Origin: Rhabditoides inermis
Lineage: Eukaryota > Nematoda > Chromadorea > Rhabditida > Rhabditidae
DNA: 64,000 nucleotides
Direction of reading: 5' to 3'
NCBI GenBank assembly: GCA_963966185.1
Contig: CAWZYM010000249.1
Coordinates: forward strand, 112,501 to 176,500
Shown here: one piece after another, positions 10,061 to 20,273 of the stretch
How the letters are laid out: the number at the start of each line of letters is the position of its first letter
Position numbering within the stretch: the stretch's first letter is position 1
The notes under the pieces: generated by a model
The model's database searches: none
What the model was told of the DNA's origin: nothing
Seen by the model: only the letters and a program-made list of their open reading frames with translations
Position numbers and translations under genes: made by a program

Positions 10061-12850
10061 TTATATACGGGTGGGGTCATCTACAGTAAAACGAGAGAAG
10101 TTATTTGTGAAAAAAGACATTAGTCGTACTCTGAAGTCCGTCTTTTTAAATTGGCATACTGTATTTGAATCTAAAAGATTCCAGTATTTCACTACTCGAT
10201 GTGTGATAAAACTCTGGCTAAGGGTGGTCTTGGAGATACTCTGTAATTTCAAGCCATTCGAACGCAATGATGATGATCTTGAATTTGCAAGCATGAAGGG
10301 ATTGGGAGCGTTTACGAAACCATACAGATAGCTATGAACAAGGCGCAAATCTGACAAAGTTCTGCGAGTCCACAATGTGTCAAGCTCCAATTGTTTCAAT
10401 CGACAATGATATGACAGTTTCGGGGCAAGCATTCTAGTGAAGGATCTTTGCACAGCTTCTAATTCGTTAGTTTGAGTTACGTTAAGAGCAAGAAGCACCT
10501 CACTACCGTACTCGAGAACTGGTCGTATTTTATATTTATAGAAGTTCAAAAACAACGACTCATTCCGTTGGAAGGCCATTCGTAATACACCGACTCGTGA
10601 AGATGTTTTCTGAATGATTTTTCTGATATGCTCGCTTGGACTGAGATCGGATGTGAGATAAATACCAAGATCTTTGATTGAGTCAGTGCAGGCTATTACG
10701 GACCCATCACACGTATATACAGACTTGATGGCACGTTTTCCAAAATGAATAACTCTGGATTTAGCAGCCGATAGTAAGAGTTGGCGCTCACCAAGCCATT
10801 GATGTACATTTACCAAGTCAGTTTCGAGTAATACCTTGAAATTGGGAATGTTTTGTGGAATTGACAGTTTCATGTCATCCGCGTACAAGAAGTATTTGCT
10901 ATGTTTAATAACAGAGCCGATTCCATTTACATAGATCAAGAAAAGTAGAGGTCCAACAACACTACCTTGTGGTACACCACTAAGAACTGGAATCCAATCT
11001 GATAGTCCTGTGCCCACCCTTACCGACTGAGTGCGGTCAGATAGAAACAGATTTAACCACCGGAGAGTTTTTCCATCAATCTTGTATGACCTGCATACCT
11101 CATTTAATCTTCTATGAACAACTGAATCAAACGCCTTTTTAATATCTAGATAAATCGTGTCTACCGGTATTTTTTTATCCAAATGTTCAACTAAATATCC
11201 TACATATTCAACCATTTGACTTGTTGTGCCTCTACCATCAAGAAAACCATGCTGCTGTGGATTTATTATGTTGTATTTCCACAAATGACATCGAATGTTA
11301 TAGCATAGCATTCTCTCAAACACCCGGCTTGCGCAACAGGTCAACGTAATAGGTCGATAGTTAGTACACTGTGTTTTATCACCACTTTTGAAGACCGGGA
11401 CAACTATACCCTTACGCCATATTGATGGAATAACACCCTCATGAAAACACTGTGAGAAAATTATCGATAGAGGTTCTGCGATGACAACAGCGAGGGCTTG
11501 TAAAATAATAGAGGGAATCTCATCTGGACCACAGGATATTTTTCTTTTAGTTCTTTTCAGGTATTCGTAAACACAATGGGGACTGAAATCTACGTCTGCT
11601 ATCGAGTGGGCACCAGGATGGTCTTGTAAATGGAATGGCTCGTTATTATCTCTCGAGAAGACCGAGCCAAAGAACTCATTGAATAGAGTGGCTCTTTCTC
11701 GATCGTCTGAGACTACTCTACCACTACTATCAGTTAGATCCGGAATGGGGTCAACCGGTGCTAACTTCGATTTTACATATTGCCAGTAGCGCGCAGGAGA
11801 GGAACTGTTCAGGATGTGTGCTTCTCGTTCTTGTATGCATTGTTTGATACTTCGACGATACTCTTTCAGTAAGCACTTATAACGCTCTCGATCCTGTATG
11901 CTACTGGAAGTTTTCTGCCGATGGTGCAACCGTCTTACTCTATTTTGAAGTTTTTCTAGCCATTTTGGGAATTTTGGAGAGTGATCACGGTTGACTTGTA
12001 TTTGAGGTATACGGTAGCGTATTGCGTCTTTTATAATGTCACAGAATCGGGAATAACGGGAATTTATATCAGAGTCTGACAACTCAGCTGACCAATTCAC
12101 CAAAGAGAGATCTTGGATAATAGCATTGTAGTCACCGTTACGATAGTCATAAGCAGCGTGGACAGTATCACGCACTCTTTTGCATATCAACGTCATTTCT
12201 CCTTCCACACAACAATGATCAGAATACGCGATCCCCACTCGCACATTATTGATCAAGGTTCGATCAGTGGAGAGAATTAAATCGAGTATGTTCATGCCAC
12301 GAGTTGGCTCTGTCACTAGTTGATAGAGACCTAGGGAGTTACAATACGAGAGAAAACCTTGTGAGGATGCAGTACTTGCGCTTTGAGAATGCCACCGTAT
12401 ACCAGGGAAATTCAAATCACCAACGATAAGAAGCGTGCAATCAACGTTTAGATCCTTCACAAACTGGGAGAAGAGCGGAGTAAATTGCGGATCTGATCCT
12501 GGAGGTCTATACAACCCAATCAGAACAAACTCAGATACACCACATGAAATCCGGACAGCGACACAATCAAAAGAGCAACAGCTGTGAACTGCAAGCAGTG
12601 TGTTTTGAACGCGCGCAGAAATGCAAACGAGTACTCCTCCACCACCCTTATGAGTTCTTGCCACGGAATGGCACGTATATGATGGAAAGGTTGGGACATG
12701 GTCGGAGGGACTAAGCCAAGTTTCACAGATAACATTGATTGATATGGGAAAGTTAGACAAACGATGAGTTAATAAACTTAGATTTTTACGAATAGAACGA
12801 ATATTACACGAAAAAAGACTAACTAGATTGCTCTCAGTGCTCTTAGACAT
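10061..12850 (-). CDS. LINE ORF2: endonuclease-reverse transcriptase
   Basis: An intact 929-aa frame. The N-terminal quarter is an apurinic-like endonuclease of the exonuclease/endonuclease/phosphatase fold: CNIRSIRKN, INVICETWL, LIGLYRPPGSD, VGDLNFPGIRW and the SDHCCVEGE catalytic His motif. The central part is a reverse transcriptase with NYRPITL, LDIKKAFDSVVHRRL, VPQGSVVGPLLF and the catalytic box FLYADDMKLS. There is no RNase H domain. It would nick genomic DNA and copy the element RNA by target-primed reverse transcription. Its ATG lies inside the end of ORF1 (8-base overlap), which suggests reinitiation or coupled translation. Family assignment is CR1/L2/Jockey group; the exact clade is inferred. 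Confidence 0.93.
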   Translation of the reverse strand: MSKSTESNLVSLFSCNIRSIRKNLSLLTHRLSNFPISINVICETWLSPSDHVPTFPSYTCHSVARTHKGGGGVLVCISARVQNTLLAVHSCCSFDCVAVRISCGVSEFVLIGLYRPPGSDPQFTPLFSQFVKDLNVDCTLLIVGDLNFPGIRWHSQSASTASSQGFLSYCNSLGLYQLVTEPTRGMNILDLILSTDRTLINNVRVGIAYSDHCCVEGEMTLICKRVRDTVHAAYDYRNGDYNAIIQDLSLVNWSAELSDSDINSRYSRFCDIIKDAIRYRIPQIQVNRDHSPKFPKWLEKLQNRVRRLHHRQKTSSSIQDRERYKCLLKEYRRSIKQCIQEREAHILNSSSPARYWQYVKSKLAPVDPIPDLTDSSGRVVSDDRERATLFNEFFGSVFSRDNNEPFHLQDHPGAHSIADVDFSPHCVYEYLKRTKRKISCGPDEIPSIILQALAVVIAEPLSIIFSQCFHEGVIPSIWRKGIVVPVFKSGDKTQCTNYRPITLTCCASRVFERMLCYNIRCHLWKYNIINPQQHGFLDGRGTTSQMVEYVGYLVEHLDKKIPVDTIYLDIKKAFDSVVHRRLNEVCRSYKIDGKTLRWLNLFLSDRTQSVRVGTGLSDWIPVLSGVPQGSVVGPLLFLIYVNGIGSVIKHSKYFLYADDMKLSIPQNIPNFKVLLETDLVNVHQWLGERQLLLSAAKSRVIHFGKRAIKSVYTCDGSVIACTDSIKDLGIYLTSDLSPSEHIRKIIQKTSSRVGVLRMAFQRNESLFLNFYKYKIRPVLEYGSEVLLALNVTQTNELEAVQRSFTRMLAPKLSYHCRLKQLELDTLWTRRTLSDLRLVHSYLYGFVNAPNPFMLANSRSSSLRSNGLKLQSISKTTLSQSFITHRVVKYWNLLDSNTVCQFKKTDFRVRLMSFFTNNFSRFTVDDPTRI

Positions 12851-13706
12851 TTACGGTAGATCCCTCGTTCTCATCCTCCCCACCCTTTCCGGCGTCAGCA
12901 GAGTCGACGCCCGCATCAGAGATCGCCTGTCCACTTGTCGCACTCCCCGACGGGCCCTTCCAGTAGAAGAGGTGCTCGATGGACATGTTACGGACACAGT
13001 ACCTAGGCGAGTGGATCTGGTCATTAACGGACAACACATATCTACGCAGTTGCTTATCTCTCTCCCTCTCGAGGTAGGTCTGGTCGTCGCGAGCGAAGTG
13101 TCCAGCCTTCCGTCCGAGCATCGCCTTCACTTCCGGCTTGTGGTCCACGTCACGCAGCACGATCTTGATCGGTCTGTATCCGTTCCTGGTTCGGTCCCTC
13201 TTGTGCGGAAAACGGAAGCTCTCCTTTATGTTGGCTGCAGGGATGCCGTTCTCCTCCAGGATGTTCTTCAGTTCCGCGGTCAGTGTCTTGCTCGTCTCGT
13301 CGTCCTTCTCCGGTCGTCCAATCAGCACAATCCTTTCGTCCTTTCCGTCTCTCTTCCGCTCCTCCTGCATCTTTCCACTCGCCACGTACTGCTCAAACTC
13401 GGGATGTCGCGGAGCACGAGCGATCACATGTTTGATGTCGTACACATCGAATGCAACCTTCGTCTTCTCCTTCTCCATCTTCTGCTTCTCCTCCACTACT
13501 TTCTTACTATTCCGACAGTCCGTGATAAGCTCCTCCAGGTTCTTCTCAATAATCTTTGTCTGAACATCGATAGTTGCCGACTGCGATGCCAGCGTCTCCG
13601 ACAGCTTCTTGATCGTATCCGCCTGCTGCCCCACCAGCTTCTTCGCAGCACTCAAGTCCGCCAGAACAGCATAGTACCTCGTCTTGTAGTCTTCTTCGTC
13701 GACCAT
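12843..13706 (-). CDS. LINE ORF1: coiled-coil/RNA-binding-type protein
   Basis: A 287-aa frame directly upstream of and overlapping ORF2. Residues 20-75 form a heptad-rich coiled coil (AAKKLVGQQADTIKKLSETL), presumably for multimerisation. Residues 120-185 (RIVLIGRPEKDDE, then FRFPHKRDRT and RPIKIVLRDVD) look like the RRM-like core of LINE ORF1 proteins. A basic C-terminal segment follows (LERERDKQLRRYVLS). The expected role is binding element RNA as a chaperone or RNP shell. The protein has no zinc knuckles. The RRM assignment is by pattern only. Confidence 0.75.
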   Translation of the reverse strand: MVDEEDYKTRYYAVLADLSAAKKLVGQQADTIKKLSETLASQSATIDVQTKIIEKNLEELITDCRNSKKVVEEKQKMEKEKTKVAFDVYDIKHVIARAPRHPEFEQYVASGKMQEERKRDGKDERIVLIGRPEKDDETSKTLTAELKNILEENGIPAANIKESFRFPHKRDRTRNGYRPIKIVLRDVDHKPEVKAMLGRKAGHFARDDQTYLERERDKQLRRYVLSVNDQIHSPRYCVRNMSIEHLFYWKGPSGSATSGQAISDAGVDSADAGKGGEDENEGSTVNV

Positions 13707-13740
13707 TTAAAACAACAGCCAACCGCACGCAGACAACAAT

Positions 13741-14250
13741 GAAAGGGGAATGAATGACCCTCGAATTTCATTTCACCGCCAGACGCGATGCGGACCAAAC
13801 GCGCTGCTTGATGCGATGAAGTATGTCTTGTTGTCTAAAAACAACGTGGTGAAAACAATCGTATTGTGAACGGAATTAGTGTCATTAATCTGTTGCAGTT
13901 TCTGTCAGAAACAGCATGCTTTAGTTTCACTCATAAGTTTAGCGAGAACATTGTCTCGATCTCGATCTGTAGGGCTCACATCTTCGACGGTAGTCGGAAG
14001 GACGATTCGACGGTAACAAACACTTCACAAACAGCACGAGACTTGTTTTATCAGTATTCAAAAATATGTAAATTGGAGAAAGAGAGGCGGAAGAAGAGAG
14101 AGAGAGGAAAAGAGAGAGAGATTGATAGGTGATAATGTCGCATGGGAAGGTATGGGCCCGTTGTAGTGCTGGTGAAACATTGAGAGAGGAGAGGAAGTGA
14201 GCGATCTGAAAGAGAAGGGTACTTGATTGTGGCAGATGTGATTCCCCTAC
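13741..14250. other. intergenic, LINE leader and GA-rich DNA
   Basis: This lies between the LINE ORF1 start and the stop of the TWK channel. It may include the LINE 5' UTR. An (AG)-rich purine tract lies at 14075-14130. No gene is seen. Confidence 0.5.
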
Positions 14251-14700
14251 CTACTGCCCGGGCAGCAGTCGCTCGGCCGATGGAGCATCCGAGGAGCCCG
14301 CCTCGCTGCTCACACTCTTCGACGAACGGCGAGTACCTGTGGAGAGAGAGGGAGTTGAGAAAGAAGAGAAAAGAAACCGTACCGCTCGGAGTGGACATGC
14401 TGGATGAAGGTCGTGACGATGATGGCTTGCCTGCGGCGGCGGCGGCGGCGGCCGTCGATGGACCGCCGGCCACACTCTTCCTCGGGTTCTTCGTCGTACG
14501 GAACTTTTTCCATTGCTGCAACATACAACAAATAACTAGTGTTACGCTTTTTTTGCGTGGGTGAACTGCTTGAATGTGTCACCTTCTGGTACTCCTGGTA
14601 ACGGCGCCACGCCTCCTCGCTGTACGCCTTCCGCTTCTGAGCCTCCAACTCCGCCGCCGTCAGGGGACGGGCTGGGACAGTATGGTAGAGGGGAGAGAGA

Positions 14701-14743
<43 letters not shown>

Positions 14744-15744
14744 GCTTCTTCTTCTCCGGCTCTGGCTCGGGCTCCGGCGGAAGCAGTGCCTCCTCGGGTT
14801 CGGGAGTGGGTTCCCGGGGAGGTTCGGGTGTGGGCTCCCTCACTGGCTCGGGAGTCGGTTCTCGTGGTGGCTCGGGAGAGGGAACCGGACTTGGCTCCGG
14901 TGTCGGCTCTCTTGGGGGCTCTGAACACGATTTGCAATCTCTACAACGCGGATTCGACCTAGGTGCCACACGATCTACCACGCTACCTGGCTCCGGCTCG
15001 GGAGTGGGTTCCCGACTGGGTTCCGGAGTCGGCTCTGGGCTAGGCTCTGGGCTAGGTTCTGGGCTAGGCTCCGGGCTTGGCTCAGGGCTGGGCTGCGGAG
15101 TCGGCTCTTTCGGCGAGTCGGCTTCAGGAGTGGGTGATCGGGGTGGAGTGGGAGAGGGGGTGGGGTCGCGGATCCACTCTAAACACACGCACACATCTAG
15201 GACACGGCACGCGTGGAAAGATAGAGAGAGAGAGAGAGACAGAGAGAGAGAGGGGGGGGGGGAAGAAGGAGGGAGATAAGAGAATGAGATAGAGAACCCT
15301 ACCATCTTCGTCCACTTCATCTGCGTATCCCTCCTGAATGTCTTTCTGTGGCGAGAACGGCGGCGGCTGAACACTTTTTCACGATAGTTGTTAGAAAAGA
15401 AATAGTATAAAATTTACATCAATAATCGAATTTGTTGAACGCCCTTTTTTGAAAACCTTAACCACAATCTGAATGAAACTGTAATCTGAATGGATGACTC
15501 ACTCTGAGTGTCTCGATCTCCCCGGCCTCGACGAGAATCGCCTGCTCGACAAAGTTGTCCAGATTCAGGTCTTTCACCTGAATGTGTGTTCTGTGTTCTA
15601 ATCACGGAGTGCTCTGCTCACCACTGTGGTCGGCAAGTTGAACTGATCGCCCAGGTTCTTCACCAGCTGTTTCATAGTGAGCCTGGAATAGGATTGAGGA
15701 ATAGTGGGACAGAGTGATAAGGAGGAAAGAGAGAGAGAGGGAGA

Positions 15745-15786
<42 letters not shown>

Positions 15787-18700
15787 CACTTGTTTCCTCC
15801 GAACCAGATGGGCACGTGTGCCACGTTTTCGATTTTCCTTCCATAGTAGTGCAACTTCTTGAGTGTATCAGCCGCGATTTCGATAGCAATCGTCGTCAAC
15901 GCAAGACCGATCGCGATGTACACTATGGTCAGCAGCATGTAGGTTTCGCTGAAAATGTTTAAAATTTCATAAAAAGTTTATTTAACTTGTAAAGTTGTCA
16001 GGTAGCTTTTTTTGTTCACTCAAAGCATTGAAAAAATTTCAAAAAAAAAATTCTGTCATCCGCAGGATTCGAACCTGCGCCCTCCGAAGAGGACTGCGAC
16101 CTGAACGCAGCGCCTTAGACCACTCGGCCAGAATGACACGTTTCTTTGGCGATTACAGAGAGACCCCACGAGGCGTAATCTCTCAACATTTCAATATCTT
16201 ACTACATTCGTGTGACAATCTATACTGTGACTGTTGATAAAACCTTTTTGGTACAATATCTCCTAATCCAATAGATGTGAGAGTGACAAAGTTGAAGTAT
16301 ATCGCCTTGAACAGATCCATATCTGGCTCGTAGGAAGTCAGCATCACTCCGCCTGCAAAATGTGATTCTTTCTATAAGTTCTAATGACTCTCAATAACCG
16401 TAAGTAGAGAACAGTTGAACTCTGTGGTGCCTACTTTGTGGAGAAAAAGAACATTCTTGCGCACCTGCGATAATGTAGAATGCGAACATGACCATGAGTG
16501 GGAGTACTTGGTTCTCCTCCGGCGGCTCGCCCTCCGAGGAGGAAGACGACGTCTCCGAGTGGGTGTCGTCCTGGATCTCCTGGAAGGAAAAACTAATTGC
16601 TGAGGGATGAGAGATGCAAATGAAATAGTAAAAAGTTAGACAAGAGAATGCAGATGAAGAAAAGTAGATGGTCCGGAAAATAGCTGCTCACCTTTACTCC
16701 CGCCTCTGCGTTGATGATGTCTTGTGTGCTGGTAGTTCTCTCAAGAGTCCCGTTTCCGTTGCACTTGGAGTACGACTCTTTCTTCGTGGCGTCGTTCTGC
16801 CGCAGCAGTTGTCGTGTCAAGTTCCTGAACCGAGTGTTTGATAGAACGATAGGATTATCTTCACGATACGGCAGTCGTATTGCCGCATTATTCGCTAACA
16901 TATGTTTGCTGCCTTTAGATTCTGTCGTGTTTTTTTTGGTTTGCACGAAATTCTTCGTGTGCGAGGCGAGTCTGATTGCAGTTTGGTACCGTTAGTTTTT
17001 TTGTATACTGGATTTGTATACTGGAACAATACTGGATTTTTTCCCAATAAAAAACGGTGTTTTTCTTTTCAAAGTGATTAAACACGAACAAAAATACTTT
17101 CTGATACGGTAACAACCAAACAGCGAGTACGACTGAATTTGTAATCATGATCAAAATCAACTAAACGCGCCAACGAATGTTTTTGAAAGAGAATTTCATA
17201 AAGACTCACTTTCTGAAGTTGTTGCACTTCTTCATTGCACTGAACATGATTTCGGAGAGGAACTTGCCCAGATCGGCTGGAAAGGACGTGATGCGGAGTG
17301 TCGACGACCCATCCACTCACCTATGGCGAGCAGCGTGAACGGGATGCCGACCAGGCCGTAGAAGATGACGAACAGCCGGCCGGCGAACGTGCGCGGAGCC
17401 ACGTTGCCGTACCCTGCAACACGTTCATCACTGCTCATGCTTTTGCGTAGTGATAACAGTTTTTTGTTTCTTTTATTGATAAATATAGGGAGGATTTGCG
17501 GGCAACGCAACGCGCCGTGGTTTCCCTCTGCTCTTTCAATAAAAAGTCTCTTTAGAGTAAGTTTTATCGTGGTACCTATAGTCGTGATCACAGTGAACGT
17601 GAATAGGAGACTGTCCATGAAAGACCACGGCGTCAGCTCTTCTTCTTCCTTCATGCCGGGCAGGACTGTAACACGGCATCGGTATGATTCATGTATTCAT
17701 CCATATGAACTCACTCATTGTTTTGCTTATGTATCAAAATCACAAAACTACTCACGCTCCTGCTGTCCTCCCTCGTGTTCCACCGCTATACTGTAGCACG
17801 CGTCGAGTGCTGAAATGGAGTCCGGGTCCCACCACGATTACATGTGCCACTCACCTCGCATCGTCTGCGGATCCAACTCTCCTCCAGTGCACGTGCTTGC
17901 GCCGATTTTCTGTAATCGTTTTGTTGTTGATTGTTTGGGAAGGTTACCTTGATGACGGAGAGCACGCAGTACTTGGATCGGCGGATCTCGGCCAGCGCGC
18001 GCTTCTCTCGCGAGTGCCTGTAACAAGAGTCACACAATTTTCATCTTCATGCATTTTTTTCAAAGAAAACACATCAGTCATCGAAAGTTTGACACACTTC
18101 TTCTCCCTGTAACTTTATATTGGTACTAGTAGGCCCTGCCTAGCTTATTCTTCCGGTCCGAGTCTTCACAACGCTGCATTGTAGTAACACTTTTTTTTTG
18201 ACTGACTCATTTCATACACGCAGATCCAAATCAAAGATATCAGAATAATTTTTCCTATGTTTGCGCGAAAATTGTAGTTGCATAGTGTGGTGTTTGCTTA
18301 ATGTCGTTTTGAATGTTACGAAACTAAAACTAAGTATTCCTAATTCTCCCGTTCTAATCGCTTCGCACAATTTGCGTGACATGGCTGTCTGTGCATCGCG
18401 CGCAAGCAGCACAATTTGGAAAATACGGGTGCAATCAGTGATTGATGCTCTAGTCATTCGACATGAAGTATCTGTTCTGAACTAATATCAACGATTACAA
18501 CGTGCTTGCGCGCATTTTGTGCTTTTGGAAAAAAGTTACTTCATTAGCGCGTCCCTTTCACAGTAAAGATAAATGTGAAAATAGTAATAAAAAGAAAGGT
18601 TTTCGTATTTTGTAAACTAGTTTATGTATTTACCGTAGTGTTGTTAACGTTTTCTTAATTGAGGTTGAAAAACTTGAACAAATGCACAAAAAACGATACA

Positions 18701-20273
18701 AAAAGCAATTTACATAACACGCAAAAGTGTCACACGCAAAAATCACTTTTCGCGAAAAGTTCATCATTTTATTGCTTTGAGTTCATCACTTCATCACTTC
18801 ATCCCATGAGATTTATCAAGGACACCCCCCTAGAGTGGTTACGTGCCATAAAACATTTCGCTCTCGCATTATTCTGAGTGACCGCTCGGCCAGCATATAT
18901 GCGAGCCCCCGCGAAACACTCAATTTCAGGACAGACACGACTGCGCAGAAAAAAAACCCACAATCTAACTGAGTGGATAGGGGGGAAAAGGTTCGGTCCT
19001 TACAATTCACAAAGTTGACCAGGAGTGAATAGACAGACAGACAGACACGTTTTCTTTTTTTCCTTTTTGAAAAGTACGTTTACTACAATTACTAAGACAT
19101 AGAGACAGAGAGAGAGAGAGAGAAAGGGTCTTACCCGGTCTCGGCTGCTTTCTCCAGTCTCTCTAACAGGTGATGGTCCTCATGTCTTCTTCTCAGCTTG
19201 TGTACAGGTGGCAAGGAAAGCGTGAGGTTCATGCGAGGATCTGAACAAAAAATTTTGGAAATCTGTGACATGATGCCTGTGACACACACTTGCATATTGT
19301 GAAACAATAATCAACTAACCGATCTCTCTCTTCTGTATGTCGTGTTCGTCTGTCGGCTTGGATTCGAGATGTCGCATGACGACAGCCCCGAATATGGCAT
19401 ACACACCCACTCCTCCTATCATCAGCAGGTGTACCAGCAGAGGCGTCGCCTAAACACGCAACTCTCATCAACTGACACGCCGCTCTCGAACCTATCCATG
19501 TCAATTCCAGCAGTCATTTGTTAGCGCACAGTTTTTCGACATATACCACAAAGTCTCAAGTTGGTACTGAGCAAACACAATGCTGAATAAGTCACGTCAC
19601 AATGCTAATTTCTGCGAAGCTAACGGCACTGCGATAACTCGGTCCCGGTTTGATGCGAGTTCTCTTTTCGACTGTAATGAATGAACGTGCACGTAATCAT
19701 GAGAGTCTATTATTGTCTGTCGTTCTTAATTGCGTATTTTCCCATCTGGTTAGTTCTCTTTGAGATATTACGATTGTCCTCCGACTGAGCCTATGAAATG
19801 AAAACATATATATCATATCTGGATCAAACGCATAGACTTGCATATATTAAAGTTGAGGCGCACAATGTACTACAAACACTAGAGGATTTGTAATGTTTAC
19901 TCTATTTTCTTGCCGGAATGTGGTCTCATAAAAGAGGTAAGGCCTATCATATACCATGCACTCTTGGCGTATGATTGGGAGAAAGAGATGATATATTATA
20001 GAGCCTGGTAGGGCAAGCGTGCATAGACCATGGTAATTATATGAGACGTACACAACTATTATGTATCGAGAAAGACATTATTCTTACAGAGAACCAGAGA
20101 CCTTCTTGATTAATCATTCATAATCACAATAACCACAATGAGTACGGTAGGTAATTTGTCGAACTTCTGTGAAATAATATGCATCTCACCTTTTTGATGG
20201 TATCAGAAGAGATTTTCGGATTGGCGGCATTTGCAGCGCGTAGAATATCTCGGTTCTTTATCCGAATACCCAT
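14251..20273 (-). CDS. TWK two-pore-domain potassium channel with Pro/Glu-rich C-terminal tail
   Basis: Twenty exons join in phase to 735 aa. Minus-strand order: 20190-20273, 19320-19449, 19135-19240, 17948-18017, 17855-17909, 17756-17809, 17576-17665, 17321-17413, 17210-17276, 16692-16824, 16465-16579, 16244-16352, 15790-15948, 15622-15682, 15503-15577, 15303-15366, 14744-15178, 14583-14671, 14383-14515 and 14251-14336. TM1 is HLLMIGGVGVYAIFGAVVM. Pore 1 carries the filter TIGYG, split by an intron, and pore 2 carries TSIGLGD. TM4 is followed by the TWK block LKKLHYYGRKIENVAHVPIW. The 435-nt exon encodes tandem EPSPEPTPEP-type repeats. The product is a leak K+ channel of the plasma membrane that sets resting potential. 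Unusual points are the acidic/proline tail and a tRNA gene in intron 12. Confidence 0.9.
14744..15178 (-). repeat. coding Pro/Glu-rich tandem repeat exon
   Basis: This single exon of the TWK gene encodes about 140 residues of degenerate PEPS/PEPT units (SPEPSPEPSPEP and PREPTPEP), broken by one Cys-containing segment (CRDCKSC). Repeat-number variation between alleles would be expected. It lies between two (GA)n microsatellites (14700-14738 and 15222-15252). Confidence 0.85.
15729..15783. repeat. (GA)n microsatellite in TWK intron
   Basis: A GA/GGGA-interrupted dinucleotide run inside intron 13 of the TWK gene. Confidence 0.85.
16054..16137 (-). tRNA. tRNA-Leu (anticodon CAG)
   Basis: Read on the minus strand, this 84-nt sequence has paired acceptor ends (GTCATTC with GGATGAC), an A box (TGGCCGAGTGG), an anticodon stem-loop CTGCG-TTCAGGT-CGCAG with anticodon CAG, the long variable arm of a class II tRNA, and a B box GGTTCGAATCC. 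No CCA is encoded, as expected in eukaryotes. It is nested in intron 12 of the TWK channel on the same strand, so Pol III and Pol II transcription overlap here. Confidence 0.93.

Larger units (their letters stand above)
9819..13740 (-). mobile_element. full-length non-LTR retrotransposon (LINE, CR1/L2/Jockey-like)
   Basis: The minus-strand order is ORF1 (13706-12843), then ORF2 (12850-10061), then a 3' UTR with AATAAA near 9836, ending in a short (ATT)n tail at 9819-9831. Microsatellite-like tails are typical of CR1/L2-type LINEs. Both ORFs are intact, so the insertion looks young and possibly active. The 5' boundary is not visible; 13740 is an estimate from the end of ORF1 plus its leader. 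No clear target-site duplication was found. Confidence 0.85.

Noticed and set aside
12828..13742. A 304-aa plus-strand frame
   Set aside because: Antisense shadow of LINE ORF1.
14310..15374. A single 354-aa frame on the minus strand
   Set aside because: It reads through introns of the TWK gene, including GA repeats. Only its PEPS part is the true exon 14744-15178.
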